A DNA stretch of 64,000 bases from Candidula unifasciata (Eukaryota > Mollusca > Gastropoda > Stylommatophora > Geomitridae), in the NCBI GenBank assembly GCA_905116865.2, contig CAJHNH020002690.1:62001-126000 (forward strand), written 5' to 3'. Within the stretch, counting starts at the first letter, position 1, and each line of letters begins with the position of its first letter. Positions 1 through 10,546 of this stretch are shown here, piece by piece. A program made the translations under genes and the position numbers. The notes beneath the pieces were generated by a model. The model searched no databases. It was not told where the DNA came from and saw only the letters and a list, made by a program, of their open reading frames with translations.

Positions 1-9
1 GTTATTAAA

Positions 10-175
10 CAGCAGCTTGTCTCGGAAGCTGACATTGGATTGGAAAAAAATAATAGCAGATGGCATGGTACCTCGAAAGAGGGGCAGGGGTCGACTGACA
101 CGAAGATGGGCACAGGAATTAGGTGACTCCTTGAATATGAAAGTACACGAAGCGGGAGAGCTGGCGGAAGACTGA
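10..175 (+). pseudogene. LINE 3' coding remnant
   Basis: A short open stretch ending at a TGA at 173-175 translates to a basic tract (RKRGRGRLTRRW) followed by a helix-like tail. This resembles the extreme C-terminus of animal non-LTR reverse transcriptases, where a G-R-G-R-P-R-x-R-W motif precedes the stop. No catalytic domain is in the window. The element is cut by the window start, so clade and integrity cannot be judged. Confidence 0.45.
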
Positions 176-424
176 ATTGCTTTCACGTAGACCCTGATGA
201 AAGGACCTGCTGCACGATGATAAATTGAATTGCTTATTGTATTTCTTAAGTGTGGCACTCTGCGATATTTGTATCAGGACATTCTTGTTTGTTAGATGTC
301 TAAACCATTTCATCTACTGTTTTTAAATTGCGTGTCTTTCTGATCATATAACTTGAGAACTTTGTTTTCAAATGTTTCTCGTCCATTAGATTTGTCCAGG
401 AAATCTGTATCCAACATATAGTCA

Positions 425-715
425 ATGGTCGCCTTGGCAGTCGCGGTAGGGTGGTTGCTAAACGCTTGCCTATTGCCCCGAGAGTATCGCGTTCGAATCC
501 GCACTGAGTCGGATGTTTTGTTTTCAAAATGGACCTTGGCTTCCAGCCTAAAATAAGTGCCAGGTAAGGTCCAGGGAAGTAAAGGCGGCAGGACTGACGT
601 TTACGACATCACCCACCAATTGCCGATTTAGACTATATGATTTAAACATCATATTCCTAGTACACGACCGAGCTGGAGCCGGTCGTGCCTAGTACGTCAG
701 TGGCTAAAAAAAAAA
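425..715 (+). repeat. tRNA-derived SINE copy
   Basis: The head looks tRNA-like, with an A-box-like segment near 455-475 and a good B box (GTTCGAATCC, about 490-500). The body that follows recurs across the window. Its reverse complement (TAGACCAATCGGCA..., GATGTGGTCAGCATCA...) is seen near 3.7, 17.9, 27.0, 31.4, 53.6 and 61.2 kb. This is a dispersed Pol III-type SINE family, not a functional tRNA gene, because no cloverleaf can be closed. It lies within or beyond the SLC4 intron after exon 762-850. Confidence 0.65.
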
Positions 716-761
716 GGAGGACCTCTTACCTGCTTACGTAGTCATCTAAAAATACACTTAC

Positions 762-850
762 CGTCCACTGAAAACCAGATCTGGGTCGCAGTGACCTTCA
801 TGTTCGTCATCTGCTCCAGTCCCATCTTTGGCGGGAAGTTTTCGGAATTC
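762..850 (-). CDS. SLC4A-like: SLC4 bicarbonate transporter exon (linker before TM1)
   Basis: This is the last SLC4 exon in the window. The acceptor (TTCCTGCCAG) precedes base 850 and the donor GTAAGT follows base 762. It starts in phase 0, joining the preceding exon (2311-2457), and encodes 29 residues plus two bases: EFRKLPAKDG, an acidic, His-rich middle, and DPDLVFSG(R). In Na+-coupled SLC4 proteins this is the variable linker (EKRKIP...ELQRTGR) just before the conserved LFGGL start of the membrane domain. The membrane-domain exons must lie to the left of the window. A second GTAAGA occurs about 30 bases downstream, so donor choice may vary. Confidence 0.8.
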
Positions 851-1049
851 CTGGCAGGAAAAATAATAGAGACTGAAATGTATATATTGACAACTGGTGT
901 TCAAACGCCCGTGAGCTCACTGGCTCCGACATGGCTGCTGTAAACAGTACATGTCTATCGTACTTTACTCAGAATATGTCGACATTTCTTCTTTAGCAGT
1001 CGCTTTTAAAAGGGCGGTTACCACATTGTGTTTTGGCTAACGGCTAGGC

Positions 1050-1195
1050 TGCTATAGGTTCACTCTCAAGCCAGCAGACTCCATTTAAGGAAACCCTAAA
1101 TTAGTCGCCTTTTACGACATGCTTGTTAAGGTTCAGCGCTTCTCCTCCTCCATCCACCCTTAAAATGGGGTTCCGGAACCAAATGGGAAATATCG
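1050..1195. repeat. short interspersed repeat fragment
   Basis: A segment with GGAAACCCTAAATTAGTCGC and TTACGACATGCTTGTTA resembles a stretch at 32155-32200 and, more loosely, the sequence near 38.75 kb. It is probably the conserved central domain of a SINE. Boundaries are unclear. Confidence 0.3.
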
Positions 1196-1602
1196 ATATT
1201 TAAGTACTTAAAAAAAAAAATATTAGTAATAATCTTTAAAATTGTTAAAAATTGCGAAGGTTTCCTGTGAAGTGTTGACTATATTGTACGTAAAATATGT
1301 CTTCTTACAGCCTTTGCTATATTGAGTAGGCCATCGTGTCTATCAATTAACATTTGTTGCGTCTACTGCCAATCACTTCTGATACGGTCATCCATGCCAC
1401 GATGCCAGATTGTAAGCATCTTTTGTCTTGACATCGTATGTAGTACTTTTTATTGCCTTTCATCCCTTGCCACTTGCATATTGCCACGAAGTACCAGAGT
1501 CTCCTTTTTCTTGAAATGCCTAACGAATGGGGATTCTTTCCCTCTGGTGTGGGTAACTCTTTATAACTTAATTTCTAACAAGACATCGTATATAGTCTGT
1601 TT

Positions 1603-1815
1603 TTAACGTCTCTGATATTTCTGCGGTCCATGTTCTGTGCCGTTGACCTCTGGCTCTGTTACCGTGTATCTGTGTAATAATGCTCTCTGTGGGACCCTGT
1701 CTGATGTCAATTTTGTTACGTGGCCGAACCAATTGATCTGTTGTCTACTGAAAAAGTTCAATGTTGGTTTTATGCAGTCTCTCCTCCTGATTCCATCGTT
1801 CCTATGCCGATCTCG
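1603..1815 (-). pseudogene. RTE-type LINE fragment (C-terminal coding end)
   Basis: On the minus strand a broken reading frame gives RRRDCIKPTLNFFSRQQINW, then FGHVTKL and VPQRALLHRY. The plus-strand fragments at 9680 and 18520 share the pattern (QQxxWFGHxT...PQRA). This is the post-catalytic tail of an RTE-like reverse transcriptase, truncated at its 5' side by the adjoining GAA array. It is non-functional. Confidence 0.7.
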
Positions 1816-1820
1816 AGGAT

Positions 1821-2240
1821 AAGAAGGAAGAAGAAGAAGAAGAAGAAGAAGAAGAAGAAGAAGAAGAAGAAGAAGAAGAAAGAAGAAGAAAGAAGAAGAA
1901 AGAAGAAGAAGAAGAAGAAGAAGAAGAAGAAGAAGAAGAAGAAGAAGAAGAAGAAGAAGAAGAAGAAGAAGAAGAAGAAGAAAGAAAAAGAGAAGAAGAA
2001 GAAGAAGAAGAAGAAGAAGAAGAAGAAGAAGAAGAAGAAGAAGAAGAAGAAGAAGAAGAAGAAGAAGAAGAAGAAGAAGAAGAAGAAGAAGAAGAAGAAG
2101 AAGAAGAAGAAGAAGAAAATGAGGAAGAAGGAGGACGATGAGAAGAAAGAGAACGATGAGAATCAAGAAGGCGAGAAGGAAAAGGGGGAGAAGAAGGAAG
2201 AAGTAGAAGACGGAAGAGAAAGGAGGAGAAACAGAACAAC
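1821..2240. repeat. (GAA)n microsatellite with degenerate purine-rich edge
   Basis: Near-pure GAA triplets run to about 2117 (roughly 300 bp). Interrupted GA-rich sequence follows to about 2240. In the SLC4 sense strand (minus) this intronic tract reads (TTC)n. The long Lys, Ser and Leu open frames across it are repeat artefacts. Confidence 0.95.
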
Positions 2241-2310
2241 TAGAACGAATGAAAAAGCTTTATAACGAACTTCATGTATAAGAAGAAGAAGTAGACTGAA
2301 GTCTACTGAC

Positions 2311-2457
2311 CTGATCAGGCACTTTGTCTGGTGGCTCAATTCTAATCTTAGGATCCCATTCTCCAGGAGGGAGAACTGTCACTTGCTCCAAGAACTCGTC
2401 AATTCCCGCTACCATGTCTTCCCGCGTGCCAGCTTTGTAAGCGACCTCCCGAAACAC
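2311..2457 (-). CDS. SLC4A-like: SLC4 exon: NBC-type conserved block before the membrane domain
   Basis: The exon is 147 bp and encodes 49 codons, phase 0 on both sides. The acceptor is TTCTTGGCAG and the donor is CAG|GTCAGT. It encodes [20 protein letters not shown], then [16 protein letters not shown] and [13 protein letters not shown]. The last part is the diagnostic motif of Na+-coupled bicarbonate transporters (NBC, NDCBE, NBCn). Cl-/HCO3- exchangers AE1-3 differ here. In the family this segment closes the N-terminal cytoplasmic domain. The gene should therefore encode a plasma-membrane HCO3-/CO3-- transporter for pH regulation; the exact paralogue is not resolved. Confidence 0.95.
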
Positions 2458-2518
2458 CTGCCAAGAAGTCAATTATTAGCTCAATTATGCATCTTGAACC
2501 TCACATATTTGAATTTGA

Positions 2519-2545
2519 AAAAAAAAAAAAAAAAAAAAAAAAAAA
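2519..2545. repeat. poly(A) tract
   Basis: A run of about 27 A lies in the intron between SLC4 exons 2311-2457 and 3302-3389. It may be the tail of a decayed retroposon, but no body was recognised. Confidence 0.8.
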
Positions 2546-2604
2546 CGTTAGCTTGATCTTTTACGTAAAAACGAGCGTCTAAACTAAAAGCATTAACAGG
2601 AGCC

Positions 2605-2850
2605 GTTGTAGCATTGTGGCTAAACGCTTGCCTGTCGACCTAAACGTCCTGGGTTCCAATCGGCAACAAAAGAAATTATTTGAAACTGGTTTTGGCTCAA
2701 GGTCTTAATTGGGTACAAGAAAACGACGTGGAAAGCAAAAGCGGCCTTCATGATGTTGACTTTATCACCCACCCTGTGTCGATTGGTCTATAAAAATAGG
2801 AGTTGCCCTATATGACGGATTGGCAGGCGCAGCACAGCCACAAATACATC
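2605..2850 (+). repeat. tRNA-derived SINE copy
   Basis: The tRNA-like head (GTAGCATTGTGGCTAAACGC, then GGGTTCCAATC) is followed by the same body as the 425-715 copy: a GCGGCCTTCATGATGTTGAC-like part and TCGATTGGTCTATAAAAATA. It is intronic. Confidence 0.65.
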
Positions 2851-3099
2851 ATTAAGGGTCGGGGAGGAGTGTGTCGTTTGAGCGCCTTTATAATCTTCCA
2901 GGCCGCTCAAGGCGCTTATACCTGTTTAAATGGAAAATAATAATAACAGTTATTAATATTTTGTGATGAAGGAAAAGTAACTGTTATAAAATGTTAAAAA
3001 TAATATGAATTTAAAATAACGGAAAAGAACATGAATGCACGATTAGGTGGGCCATTTAGCCCACTTGTAAATTCACTAAGGTCTTAGAACTGAAGGCTC

Positions 3100-3190
3100 C
3101 CCCAAGGGTTGGGAGAGAGGGGTGGGGGGGGGGGGATTCGACACTCCTGCTAATGGGTCACAGGCAGTATAGGATAACAGGCAGTATAGG
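3100..3190. repeat. G-rich low-complexity stretch
   Basis: A poly(G) run sits at about 3122-3134. It is flanked by GGGAGAGAGG and a short direct repeat (ACAGGCAGTATAGG, twice near 3160-3190). It resembles the G-rich left part of the hAT-like element at 22056 but has no visible terminal repeats. Confidence 0.5.
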
Positions 3191-3301
3191 GATCTCTTAC
3201 TTTCATTTTCTACAAGCCATTACCTGCAGTTTTCTTCCTAATTAGCAAACCTTAAAAGAGAGAGTGAGTAATGCAATTAAAATCAACTACTAATTACTTA
3301 C

Positions 3302-3389
3302 GTCATCGACCAGCATGGTGGAGAGGCATCTCCCACTCTCCTGGTTGGCTTCTAGGCTGCCTTTAGGTCCCAGTATAATGAAAACAAAC
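3302..3389 (-). CDS. SLC4A-like: SLC4 exon: hydrophobic beta-strand block of the cytoplasmic domain
   Basis: An 88-bp exon, entering in phase 2 (split Arg codon AG|G) and leaving in phase 0. The acceptor is TTTTCAG and the donor GAC|GTAAGT. It encodes FVFIILGPKG then SLEANQESGRCLSTMLVDD. The first part matches the family motif FLFILLGPxG. The second half is unusually divergent: relatives carry a YHEIGRSIATLMTDE-type sequence, of which the GR pair and the L-S-T-M-L-x-D-D pattern remain. Exon size, phase and neighbours support a real but diverged coding exon. Confidence 0.9.
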
Positions 3390-3599
3390 CTGAAAATAAA
3401 ATAACGACTGTCGTAATTGTTCACTGATTCAGTCCTTGGCAGTTTGGTCAAACAAGATCACAAATGAAGAACTGACAATGAAGTTATAAGGTTTACTGAC
3501 GAAGTGTTAATGTCATGGTAATAAAGTACATATTGTCTGCCACCTGCCTACCACGTCGACGCCAGTGTGTAAGTAACAGTGAGCAAAAAACCCGTTTTA

Positions 3600-3800
3600 C
3601 ACTACTAGTGCTCAAGCATATGTTGCTAGACTCATATTTCTTATAGACCAGTCGGGACTCTGAGGGTGATGATGTCAGCATCATGCAAACCGCATTTACC
3701 TCCGAAGGTATTACCTGTTGCCATTTAGGGCTGCATCGACATGGCAGCCAAGGTCTGTTTCGAAAATAAAATACACCTGGATGCGGATTCACTAGCGGGA
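3600..3800 (-). repeat. SINE body fragment
   Basis: TAGACCAGTCGGGACTC, GATGATGTCAGCATCATGC and CATGGCAGCCAAGGTC match the minus-oriented bodies of the tRNA-SINE family near 53.6 and 61.2 kb. Confidence 0.5.
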
Positions 3801-3837
3801 TCCACAGGGATAATGTAATACATTGTTTGTTTGTTTT

Positions 3838-3995
3838 AGTATCCAGAAGCCATGAGTGGTTAACCCTTAGGCTCGGTATTATGGATATCACAACCTTCGA
3901 TCTCATTCAGTGTAAATACCGTAAATCTGGGAGAAAATGTTTGGCTTTCCTGCCTACCCCCGGGATGTGACAACCACAAGGAGTACGATCTCCGC
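3838..3995 (+). repeat. dispersed repeat, copy 1 (shared with 7518-7735)
   Basis: Shares blocks such as CAGAAGCCATGAGT, CTTAGGCTCGGTATTATGGA and GTAAATACCGTAAATCTGGG with 7518-7735, in the same orientation and after a T-rich lead. The right part has a CCACAAGGAGT block also shared. No coding capacity. It probably derives from a SINE or MITE of unknown class. Confidence 0.7.
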
Positions 3996-4374
3996 GAAAT
4001 GGTTTAAGACATTCCGCTAGAGAGCCGGGCACATGTAATACATTCGATCTCACAGTGAACTACAGAACATGTGGTACTGATGTGACAATCCGATGTGAAG
4101 ACATTTGAAGGATGTCTTATCCGATTAAGTCCTTCTACAATTCTTGAATAAGATATATTAAACAAAAATAATTTAGTTAGTTGTCTACATGAAGTGCGCT
4201 GCGTCACGTATGCTGTTAAACAAATAAACTCAAAGAGGCTATGTATCAACTCGCCAAAAGTTGACTGAAAACCCCTGTATGTCTGCATTTTTACATTGCG
4301 TTTACAGCCCCTAGGCCAGAGTGTCTTGATATGAAATACTACATACTAAATTATTTGTTCAAAGCGTGTCTGAC

Positions 4375-4532
4375 CTTGTTGGGAGATTAACTTCTGACAA
4401 ATCTCCAAGCATCCTGGCTTCGTTCAGGCGTAGAAGACCGCATACGGTGTTGCTCAGTTCTTCAATCTCAGCAACCATCACATTGGCCACCTCACTTCCT
4501 TTGGGAATTTTTCTCAGAAAGCGCTCGTTTGA
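4375..4532 (-). CDS. SLC4A-like: SLC4 exon: start of the conserved cytoplasmic core (RKIPxGxEVANV)
   Basis: A 158-bp exon, phase 0 in and split Arg (AG|) out. The acceptor is ACTCCACAG and the donor ACAAG|GTCAGA. It encodes SNERFLRKIPKGSEVANVMV, then AEIEELSNTVCGLLRL and a stretch ending EVNLPTR. The family pattern here is FM(K/R)KIPxGAEASNVLVGEV...EVPxPTR, so the match is clear at both ends. The middle (LSNTVCGLLRLNEARM) has diverged from the usual RPIIAFVRL-type strand. The exon continues directly into 3302-3389. Confidence 0.93.
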
Positions 4533-5195
4533 CTGTGGAGTAAAGATATGATCCTCAAATTTGAAACATGTATTTTATATATAGAAATTAGCTTGGGCCT
4601 GAACTGACACAGTGACAGCTACATTATGGCTTGACACCCCAGCAACTCAAAGAGCCGTATCTTGGATGTCCATCTGCCAAAAAAATCTTATATATCTCGT
4701 TCAACTTTATAGGAAGTAATAACAAGGGCGTACGTAGCATCTACATAGAGCCCCACAGGGGTTTACATTGCAGTCATCCGTGGGTAAGGCTTTAATTACC
4801 CCTGCTTGCTTTGGACATTGACAGCAAGAGATAAGAGAAGATTGATAGGCTGAACACTTCAAGCGTGAAGCGTGCGCACACAAACAATACACACACAACC
4901 ACATACATTCCAATGAGATATTTATTATGAGACCATGAGGAAAAGCGAACAAAACAATCAATCCTGAAACAGGCACTGATATGGGAAACAAATGGATTGA
5001 AGAAACGAGAACGCCAAAGAGAAACATAAAAACAAGCATTGATGAGAGGGGCCAAATTTGCAGGACTGGATTCTGTCCATGATATCGGAAAAACAATTAG
5101 TTGCATTTCCTTTACAGGACCTTGCAGAACCAACCCCAACATTGTTTGGCAGTTATGGTTTTTCTAGCAAATTTACGTCCAGTAATTTGCCACTG
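4533..5195. other. intronic sequence, no feature recognised
   Basis: Start of the 11 kb intron between SLC4 exons at 15777-15886 and 4375-4532. Small open frames on the minus strand (about 4707-5142) show no family signature. Confidence 0.5.
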
Positions 5196-5199
5196 CTTT

Positions 5200-5330
5200 C
5201 TAAACGGTCGTCTTCTCAATACCACTGTCGAAACCAACGCAAGGGCATGCAGCAGCTAGGATTGAACCTGGCACCCCGGCATTACGGAGCGGTTTCGCAA
5301 CACCTAAGCCACAGACGCTGACATAGAAAA
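5200..5330 (-). repeat. tRNA-like SINE head fragment
   Basis: In minus orientation a TGGCTTAGGTG A-box-like segment and a GGTTCAATCC-type B box are spaced as in a tRNA-derived SINE head. It resembles the head at 18060-18140. Confidence 0.5.
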
Positions 5331-5806
5331 GATGGTGGTAATGATAATGACGATACGATACTGAAACGCTTCGTTCATCAGCTTGTAACAAATGTTTGCT
5401 ATTAGCCAGGGTCTAACCTGAGCTTTGCAGCGGCTGTTGGTCTCATCATTCAACTCTTTTTTGTACCAGCCAACCCACCGCATTTTCTTCAGTTATGATA
5501 CAGATTTGTAAATAGTTTGTGAGCTACTCTTTCGTAAAGTTATATATTCTAGAATAAATATTACTTCAGCTTCTTCAGTCACATGTGTGTACTATTTGAA
5601 TATCATTAGCCATTAGCCGTTAGTGGCAGTTTCAATTTTATGGATAACTGGTCACTTCTATGCCAGTGTGAACCAAACAGAATACCTATCTCTGTCACAT
5701 TTAGAGGGGAACAAAACCTGAACTGACTGTCACTCTAGCAAAAACCTGCAGCATACGCACGATTTAAAGACAATAATCAGCGAAATCAAACGTTTGCTGT
5801 TAGAAC

Positions 5807-6104
5807 CAGGGCCGTCTTACCGGTTTTATGAGCACACGGGAAAACCAATTTGCTGGGGCCACTACCACAACCTCTCATATAAATTAAATGTAAATGGTCG
5901 ATAATATTAAATATATATCTATTTTACTGGCACTTCAACAAAATTAGTGTTAAAGCATGAACACATATTCGACTGCACAATATGAGATTATTACGAACTT
6001 CGTTTATATCCAAACACTTGGAATTCACAGATCATGTTGGGGCAATTAGGCTCGTGGAGGCCCGGGGCAAGAGCCTAGCGGGTCCATGCATTAAGACGAC
6101 CCTG
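5807..6104. mobile_element. hAT-type MITE (298 bp)
   Basis: Terminal inverted repeats CAGGGCCGTCTTA (left) and TAAGACGACCCTG (right) bound a non-coding 298-bp interior. The flanking 8-mers GTTAGAAC and GCTAGATC match at 6 of 8 positions, consistent with an aged 8-bp hAT target duplication. There is no transposase, so it is non-autonomous. Confidence 0.7.
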
Positions 6105-7500
6105 GCTAGATCCGCCGATTATCTTCTATGGAAGCAAAAATCACCACAAATATACTGTTGCCTTTCCACTACTGCATAAAGCACTGCCATTTGTGTGGCA
6201 AAGGGTCGCCGACCATTTTCTGAATATATTGCTGACAACAAACAAAATCACACTACACACATTCGAAAAATATTCCACATGAAATTCACTGCTCACAGTG
6301 TCGAACTATGCACTAAGTCCAGTAGCTGGACGACAAAATCATGTACTTTCAGTCCACGTTTAGGGAATATGCGTCAGACAGCTTTTAATGACGTAGAATG
6401 CATTTGTAACATCGTTGATTAGCCTAAAATTAAGTGCCATTGCAACATATATTCTCAATACACTCTATGGAATTTAAACTACCAAAGCCACACGGCATGA
6501 ACTTTGAAAAGAAGCAGTCCAAAGGCAACATAGGGTCGCTTCACAGGATAAAACTTGAGTCAGGTGTATATTATCGATTTCTGCCTATTTTATGTAGGCC
6601 TGTTTGGCAATGAACAAGTTGTAATTTGGCTACAGACGATCCTGTGGGAAAGCCGATTTTAAGAACGGCAGACACGGAGAAGGCTGTTTAGGTTAATGCA
6701 ACAGAACATAATATCCTTATTTTTAGAGACTAATTCAGCAGAGAATTAACGGAGGTTTTGGACAGCACTTAACGCAACTGGAACAACACATGCGTACTTT
6801 GAATCAGGGTGCAACTGGCAATTTGAACACTTTGTCGAAGACAGAGGATATCAAAGAACATTTGAAAGAATATTCTTAAGTGCAATATTGCTCAAAAAGT
6901 TGAACTTTACACACAAGTACATAAAATTATGTGTCGCTTGTGCCTCATATGTTCGGTACAAACCTTTAAAGTGTAACCATATAGAGAAGTTTTTGGAAAA
7001 TGTTGGAAGGTGACTATTTTGTTAACGATAGAATAATACAATGACAGACACAAACGAGAGGACGACTGAGAAAGAATGAATCTATGCTTACATTTATCTT
7101 TAACGGAATTGCTTTTATGCTCTTGAAAACATGTTGGAAATCTCTTGTGTTATTTTTTTTTTTTACGTTTAGGTATAAGAAGTGCACACACTTAGAATTC
7201 TTTAGGTGCAATATGAGAAAACATGTTGTGTTGGCGTGTAAAGCCGAAATCTCTCAAGGATGAAAAGTTGGATATGAGAATAAAAGGATAAACAGAGAAA
7301 GAGCAAGTGTAGTGATAAAACGTCAGATAACTGATTTCAAGACATAAACAATGTGTTAAGGTTGCCTCTCGGGAATAGACTGCAGTCACGCAACATGTTT
7401 CAATGGGCATAACGCGATGGCGATGGCAAAGTATAACATACTGTTAAAAAAAAAAAAAAAGCAAATTTATCCGATGGCGCGTTTTTATTAGTTTGTAATT
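6105..7500. other. intronic sequence with only a tiny RTE 3' trace
   Basis: Mostly unannotated A/T-rich intron. Around 6480-6510 the plus strand reads TTKATRHEL and a stop, matching the C-terminal NATRHGL-stop of the RTE fragment at 57355. It may be the 3' tip of another copy. T and A homopolymers occur at 7151-7164 and 7446-7460. Confidence 0.4.
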
Positions 7501-7517
7501 TTTTTTTTTTTTTTTAA

Positions 7518-7735
7518 TAGTGTTCAGAAGCCATGAGTTGTTACCCCTTAGGCTCGGTATTATGGATATCGCAACCCTTCGGCCTTGATTCCATTGTAAA
7601 TACCGTAAATCTGGGAGAAATGTGGCTTTTCTTACTAGCCCCGGGCGTGAACCCGGACCACAAGGAGTTCGTTACCCAGCCACGCGCAGTTCGGTTTAGC
7701 CAACTATGCTGGCGAGCCGAGCATTAGTTTGTAAA
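7518..7735 (+). repeat. dispersed repeat, copy 2 (shared with 3838-3995)
   Basis: Same family as 3838-3995, here longer. It continues through CCACAAGGAGTTCGTTACCC and GCCACGCGCAGTTCGG to a GCGAGCCGAGCATTAG end. A 16-base T run precedes it. It is non-coding. Confidence 0.7.
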
Positions 7736-8029
7736 TAAAATTTCGTACTCGGGTATGAGAAAAGCAGACTCAAATGTTGTTTACTGTGTCCAGTTGAACA
7801 TGTAGGGAGTGAATTGCATGGTTTTTTGTAATCGTTACAACGCAGTGGTCAACTGTGTTTAAGACCATATTTGTAAGCACAGCTCACGATGCGCGCACGA
7901 GAAAGAAACACAATTTGCGGTGAACACTATTCACTGCCTACGCAACTGAAACCCTATAAATGGATAACGCTACACCGAAACGACCAGTTCATTTTCAAGC
8001 AGTTACGATGGCGCCTCTATTATAAATTT

Positions 8030-8900
8030 TAGGAATATTGCTATTGGCCGATTGCTGGCAGACGAAAGTCAAAGTCAGGTTGCCAGGCATCAGAGTATCA
8101 TCGACTTTGGCACCGGTTCCAAGCCACTGGTTTAGTTGAAGACCGACATCGCATTAGACGACCTAGAGTGATAATAGCAGCGGAGACAGGTTTGCAACAG
8201 CTTCCTCAATTGTACAGGCATTGCCCCCAAGACGTCATGTATCTGATCAAACTGTTTAGAACAGACTGCATGATGTTGGACATTAGGCTCGACGACCACA
8301 CCGAGGACCTGTCCTTACGCGTCGCCACCACCAAAATCGACTTTTTTGGACCAACCAACATCGTCCCTGGGCAAGTGACAATCAGTGGAGACGTGTCTGG
8401 TTCAGTTACGAATCTTTATTTTTGTTGCAGCGTCATGATAGACGGCGTAGGGTCTACCGTGGACGAACTTAAGGTTTAGCCCAAAATTGTGTTGATGAAG
8501 CTCTGCTGCACGGTGGTGGGTGTGTAAACGAAGTATCATTGGGACATTGATGAATCAGATTACAACGAAATGCCTTCCATTTTGGGATCAATATCTTTTT
8601 CAGCAGGACAACGACAGACCCCATTCTGCACAGCTGACCACGCAGTTCCTGTAACATTCAAACCCTTCCCTGGCCATCCCTATCTGCAGACATGAGTCCG
8701 ATTAAGCACCTGTGGGATCAGCTGCAAAAAAGTGTTTGTCGCCGAAACGTTGCTCCAGTCAAAAGTCGTAATCTGTTCTAGGGACTCCAGGAAAAGTAGG
8801 CAGCCATCCCACAGGACCACATCAGACGTCTGACTGCATCCATGCCTAAGAAATGCCAGTCACTGATCCACGCAAGAGGAGGCCACACACCATACTGACG
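8030..8900 (+). pseudogene. Tc1/mariner transposase, decayed
   Basis: Fragments in several frames follow the order of a Tc1-type transposase: a helix-turn-helix tail (WHRFQATGLVEDRHRIRRPR, near 8110-8170), FQQDNDRPHSAQLTTQFL (about 8600-8655, containing the second catalytic Asp), MSPIKHLWDQLQ (about 8692-8727) and the C-terminal IRRLTASMPKKCQSLIHARG then GHTPY (about 8828-8897). Frameshifts and stops break the frame repeatedly. The third catalytic acid, Glu in the family's PIEHLWD, is Lys here. An open stretch at 8168-8479 inside it is not a separate gene. Terminal inverted repeats were not identified. Confidence 0.85.
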
Positions 8901-8904
8901 GTAG

Positions 8905-9088
8905 TAGTAGTAGTAGATTTTTACCCCGCTAGGACATCACACAAGCGATAAACACCCGACGACACAAACTGCCACCATGTGGCTGAGGATCACCGCGGAG
9001 AGGTCCCAGAAACCGCGTTCAGCCATTAGACAATATTTATGGGGCTTCAAATAACGAACAAGTGCATCTCACAAGGAGATGACCAGAT
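8905..9088 (-). repeat. hairpin-ended short repeat (HSR), copy 1
   Basis: One of at least 17 copies of a family of roughly 200-240 bp (called HSR here for convenience). It starts after a (GTA)n tract with ACCCCGCTAGGACATCACAC, contains GAGAGGTCCCAGAAACCGCG, and ends in GGGGCTTCAAATAACGAA plus a hairpin CATCTC-acaag-GAGATG. No coding capacity. Confidence 0.8.
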
Positions 9089-9639
9089 ACTTTTTTGATA
9101 CTGACGGGAAAGGCCTACGCTTAAAAACTACCGTGACCCAGATACCAAAAAGATGTCAATTAAGTGGTGGAACCCTAATAGGTATTCTTCTGTGAAATTT
9201 GACTAATTTCCCTGACTGCATTACAAAGTCTTTTTAGAAAATTGTTCTTAAGCATGGACATTCCTAGTTTTATTCATAACATTAATAAACTAACATCGTT
9301 TGGATATTCTTTTATTCATGATTCTACTACTTCCGTCTATCAGTCCTTCTGAAGCTTCAACATTTCTACTGAATGTGAAACCGAAATACCAATTCAGTGA
9401 AATACATGGAGTCCTCAGCACAAATTTTGAATATTTTTTTAGGCAAACAGGATTAGCTAGCCAACAGCACGCTTATGCTTCATAGTCGCCTCTTACTACG
9501 TGCATAATAGTTTACAGTGTTACAATGCTTTGCATTGAAAAATCAAAACAACAGAAGCTGAAGTATTTGCTGAAGTAGGGGAATCTAAGCACACATGGAC
9601 GTGCCCAGAGTGCAGTGAAGATAACCCAATTCACAACTC

Positions 9640-9935
9640 AACGGATATGGAATTTCTACGATGAATCCTAAATGTATCTAGAAGAGACAGCAAGAGAACT
9701 GATGATATAATGAAAGAAGGGTGGAAAAAAGGGGGAGGGGAGGGTGGAACCGGTACTAAATAAACTAAACTACTTCAAGTGGACAACAGATCAACTGGCT
9801 TGGATATGTGTCAAAAGTACCATCATATAGTTTACCACAGAGAGCCATGTCACTTAATCACAATGTAAGGAAGCTTGTAGAGTTCGACCATGCAAGCCAT
9901 GGATAAATGTAATATCCGAGGTCGTAAATATCAGC
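9640..9935 (+). pseudogene. RTE-type LINE fragment
   Basis: Frames read MEFLR then ILNVSRRDSKRTDDIMKEG near 9645-9720, and SGQQINWLGYVSKVPSYSLP-type sequence near 9780-9840, followed by QRA. It matches the fragments at 1603-1815 and 18520-18900. Stops and a frame change separate the parts. Confidence 0.65.
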
Positions 9936-9944
9936 AACTATGGA

Positions 9945-10135
9945 GGTAGGTAGGTAGTTCTACCCCACCAGGACATCCCATAAACACCCGGTGACACAAA
10001 GTGCCACCATGCTGATGAGGATCACCTCTGGAGAGGTCACAGAAACCCCTTTCTGCCGTGAGGCCATATATTCAGGGTCCCCAGCAAAAGCCAGAGTGGA
10101 GCTTCAAATAAAAAAAGATTGCATCTCACATGGGA
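9945..10135 (-). repeat. HSR copy 2
   Basis: Begins after (GTAG)n with TACCCCACCAGGACATCCCA. Contains GATCACCTCTGGAGAGGTCA and GCAAAAGCCAGAGTGGAGCT. Its terminal hairpin (CATCTCACATGGGAACG) is partly decayed. Confidence 0.75.
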
Positions 10136-10226
10136 ACGACTATTTACGATCAGCAACTGCGTAACATATACTAAGACTAGCACCCGATAGTTCTTCAAAA
10201 CCTTTAGCTTAAAAACAGACTAGAGA

Positions 10227-10477
10227 ATACTAATAATAATAATAATATTAATAATAATATTATTAATAATAACAAGAAGAAGAAGAAGAAAAAGAAGAAG
10301 AAGAAGAAGAAGAAGAAGAAGAAGAAGAAGAAGAAGAAGAAGAAGAAGAAGAAGAAGAAGAAGAAGAAGAAGAAGAAGAAGAAGAAGAAGAAGAAGAAGA
10401 AGAAGAAGAAGAAGAAGAAGAAGAAGAAGAAGAAGAAGAAAATGATGATGAAGGAGGAGAAGGAGGTGGAAGAGGAA

Positions 10478-10546
<69 letters not shown>

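Noticed and set aside
425..510. Functional tRNA gene at the SINE head
   Set aside because: A and B boxes are recognisable but acceptor and anticodon stems do not pair, and the sequence continues into a dispersed SINE body.
762..850. Alternative frame of this exon reading NSENFPPKMGLEQMTNMKVT
   Set aside because: The phase inherited from exon 2311-2457 gives the EFRKLPAKDG frame, which fits the SLC4 linker; the other frame has no family support.
1720..2265. Long open frames of Lys, Ser or Leu repeats (also at 10204-11015, 12022-12338, 27859-28119, 30839-31150, 31798-32001)
   Set aside because: They are translations of GAA/TTC or TAC microsatellites, open on several frames and both strands, with no flanking coding signature.
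5058..5321. 87-codon plus-strand frame
   Set aside because: Ends inside a tRNA-like SINE head and shows no domain or splice context.
8168..8479. 103-codon open frame as a stand-alone gene
   Set aside because: It lies within the decayed Tc1 transposase, mostly out of the ancestral frame.
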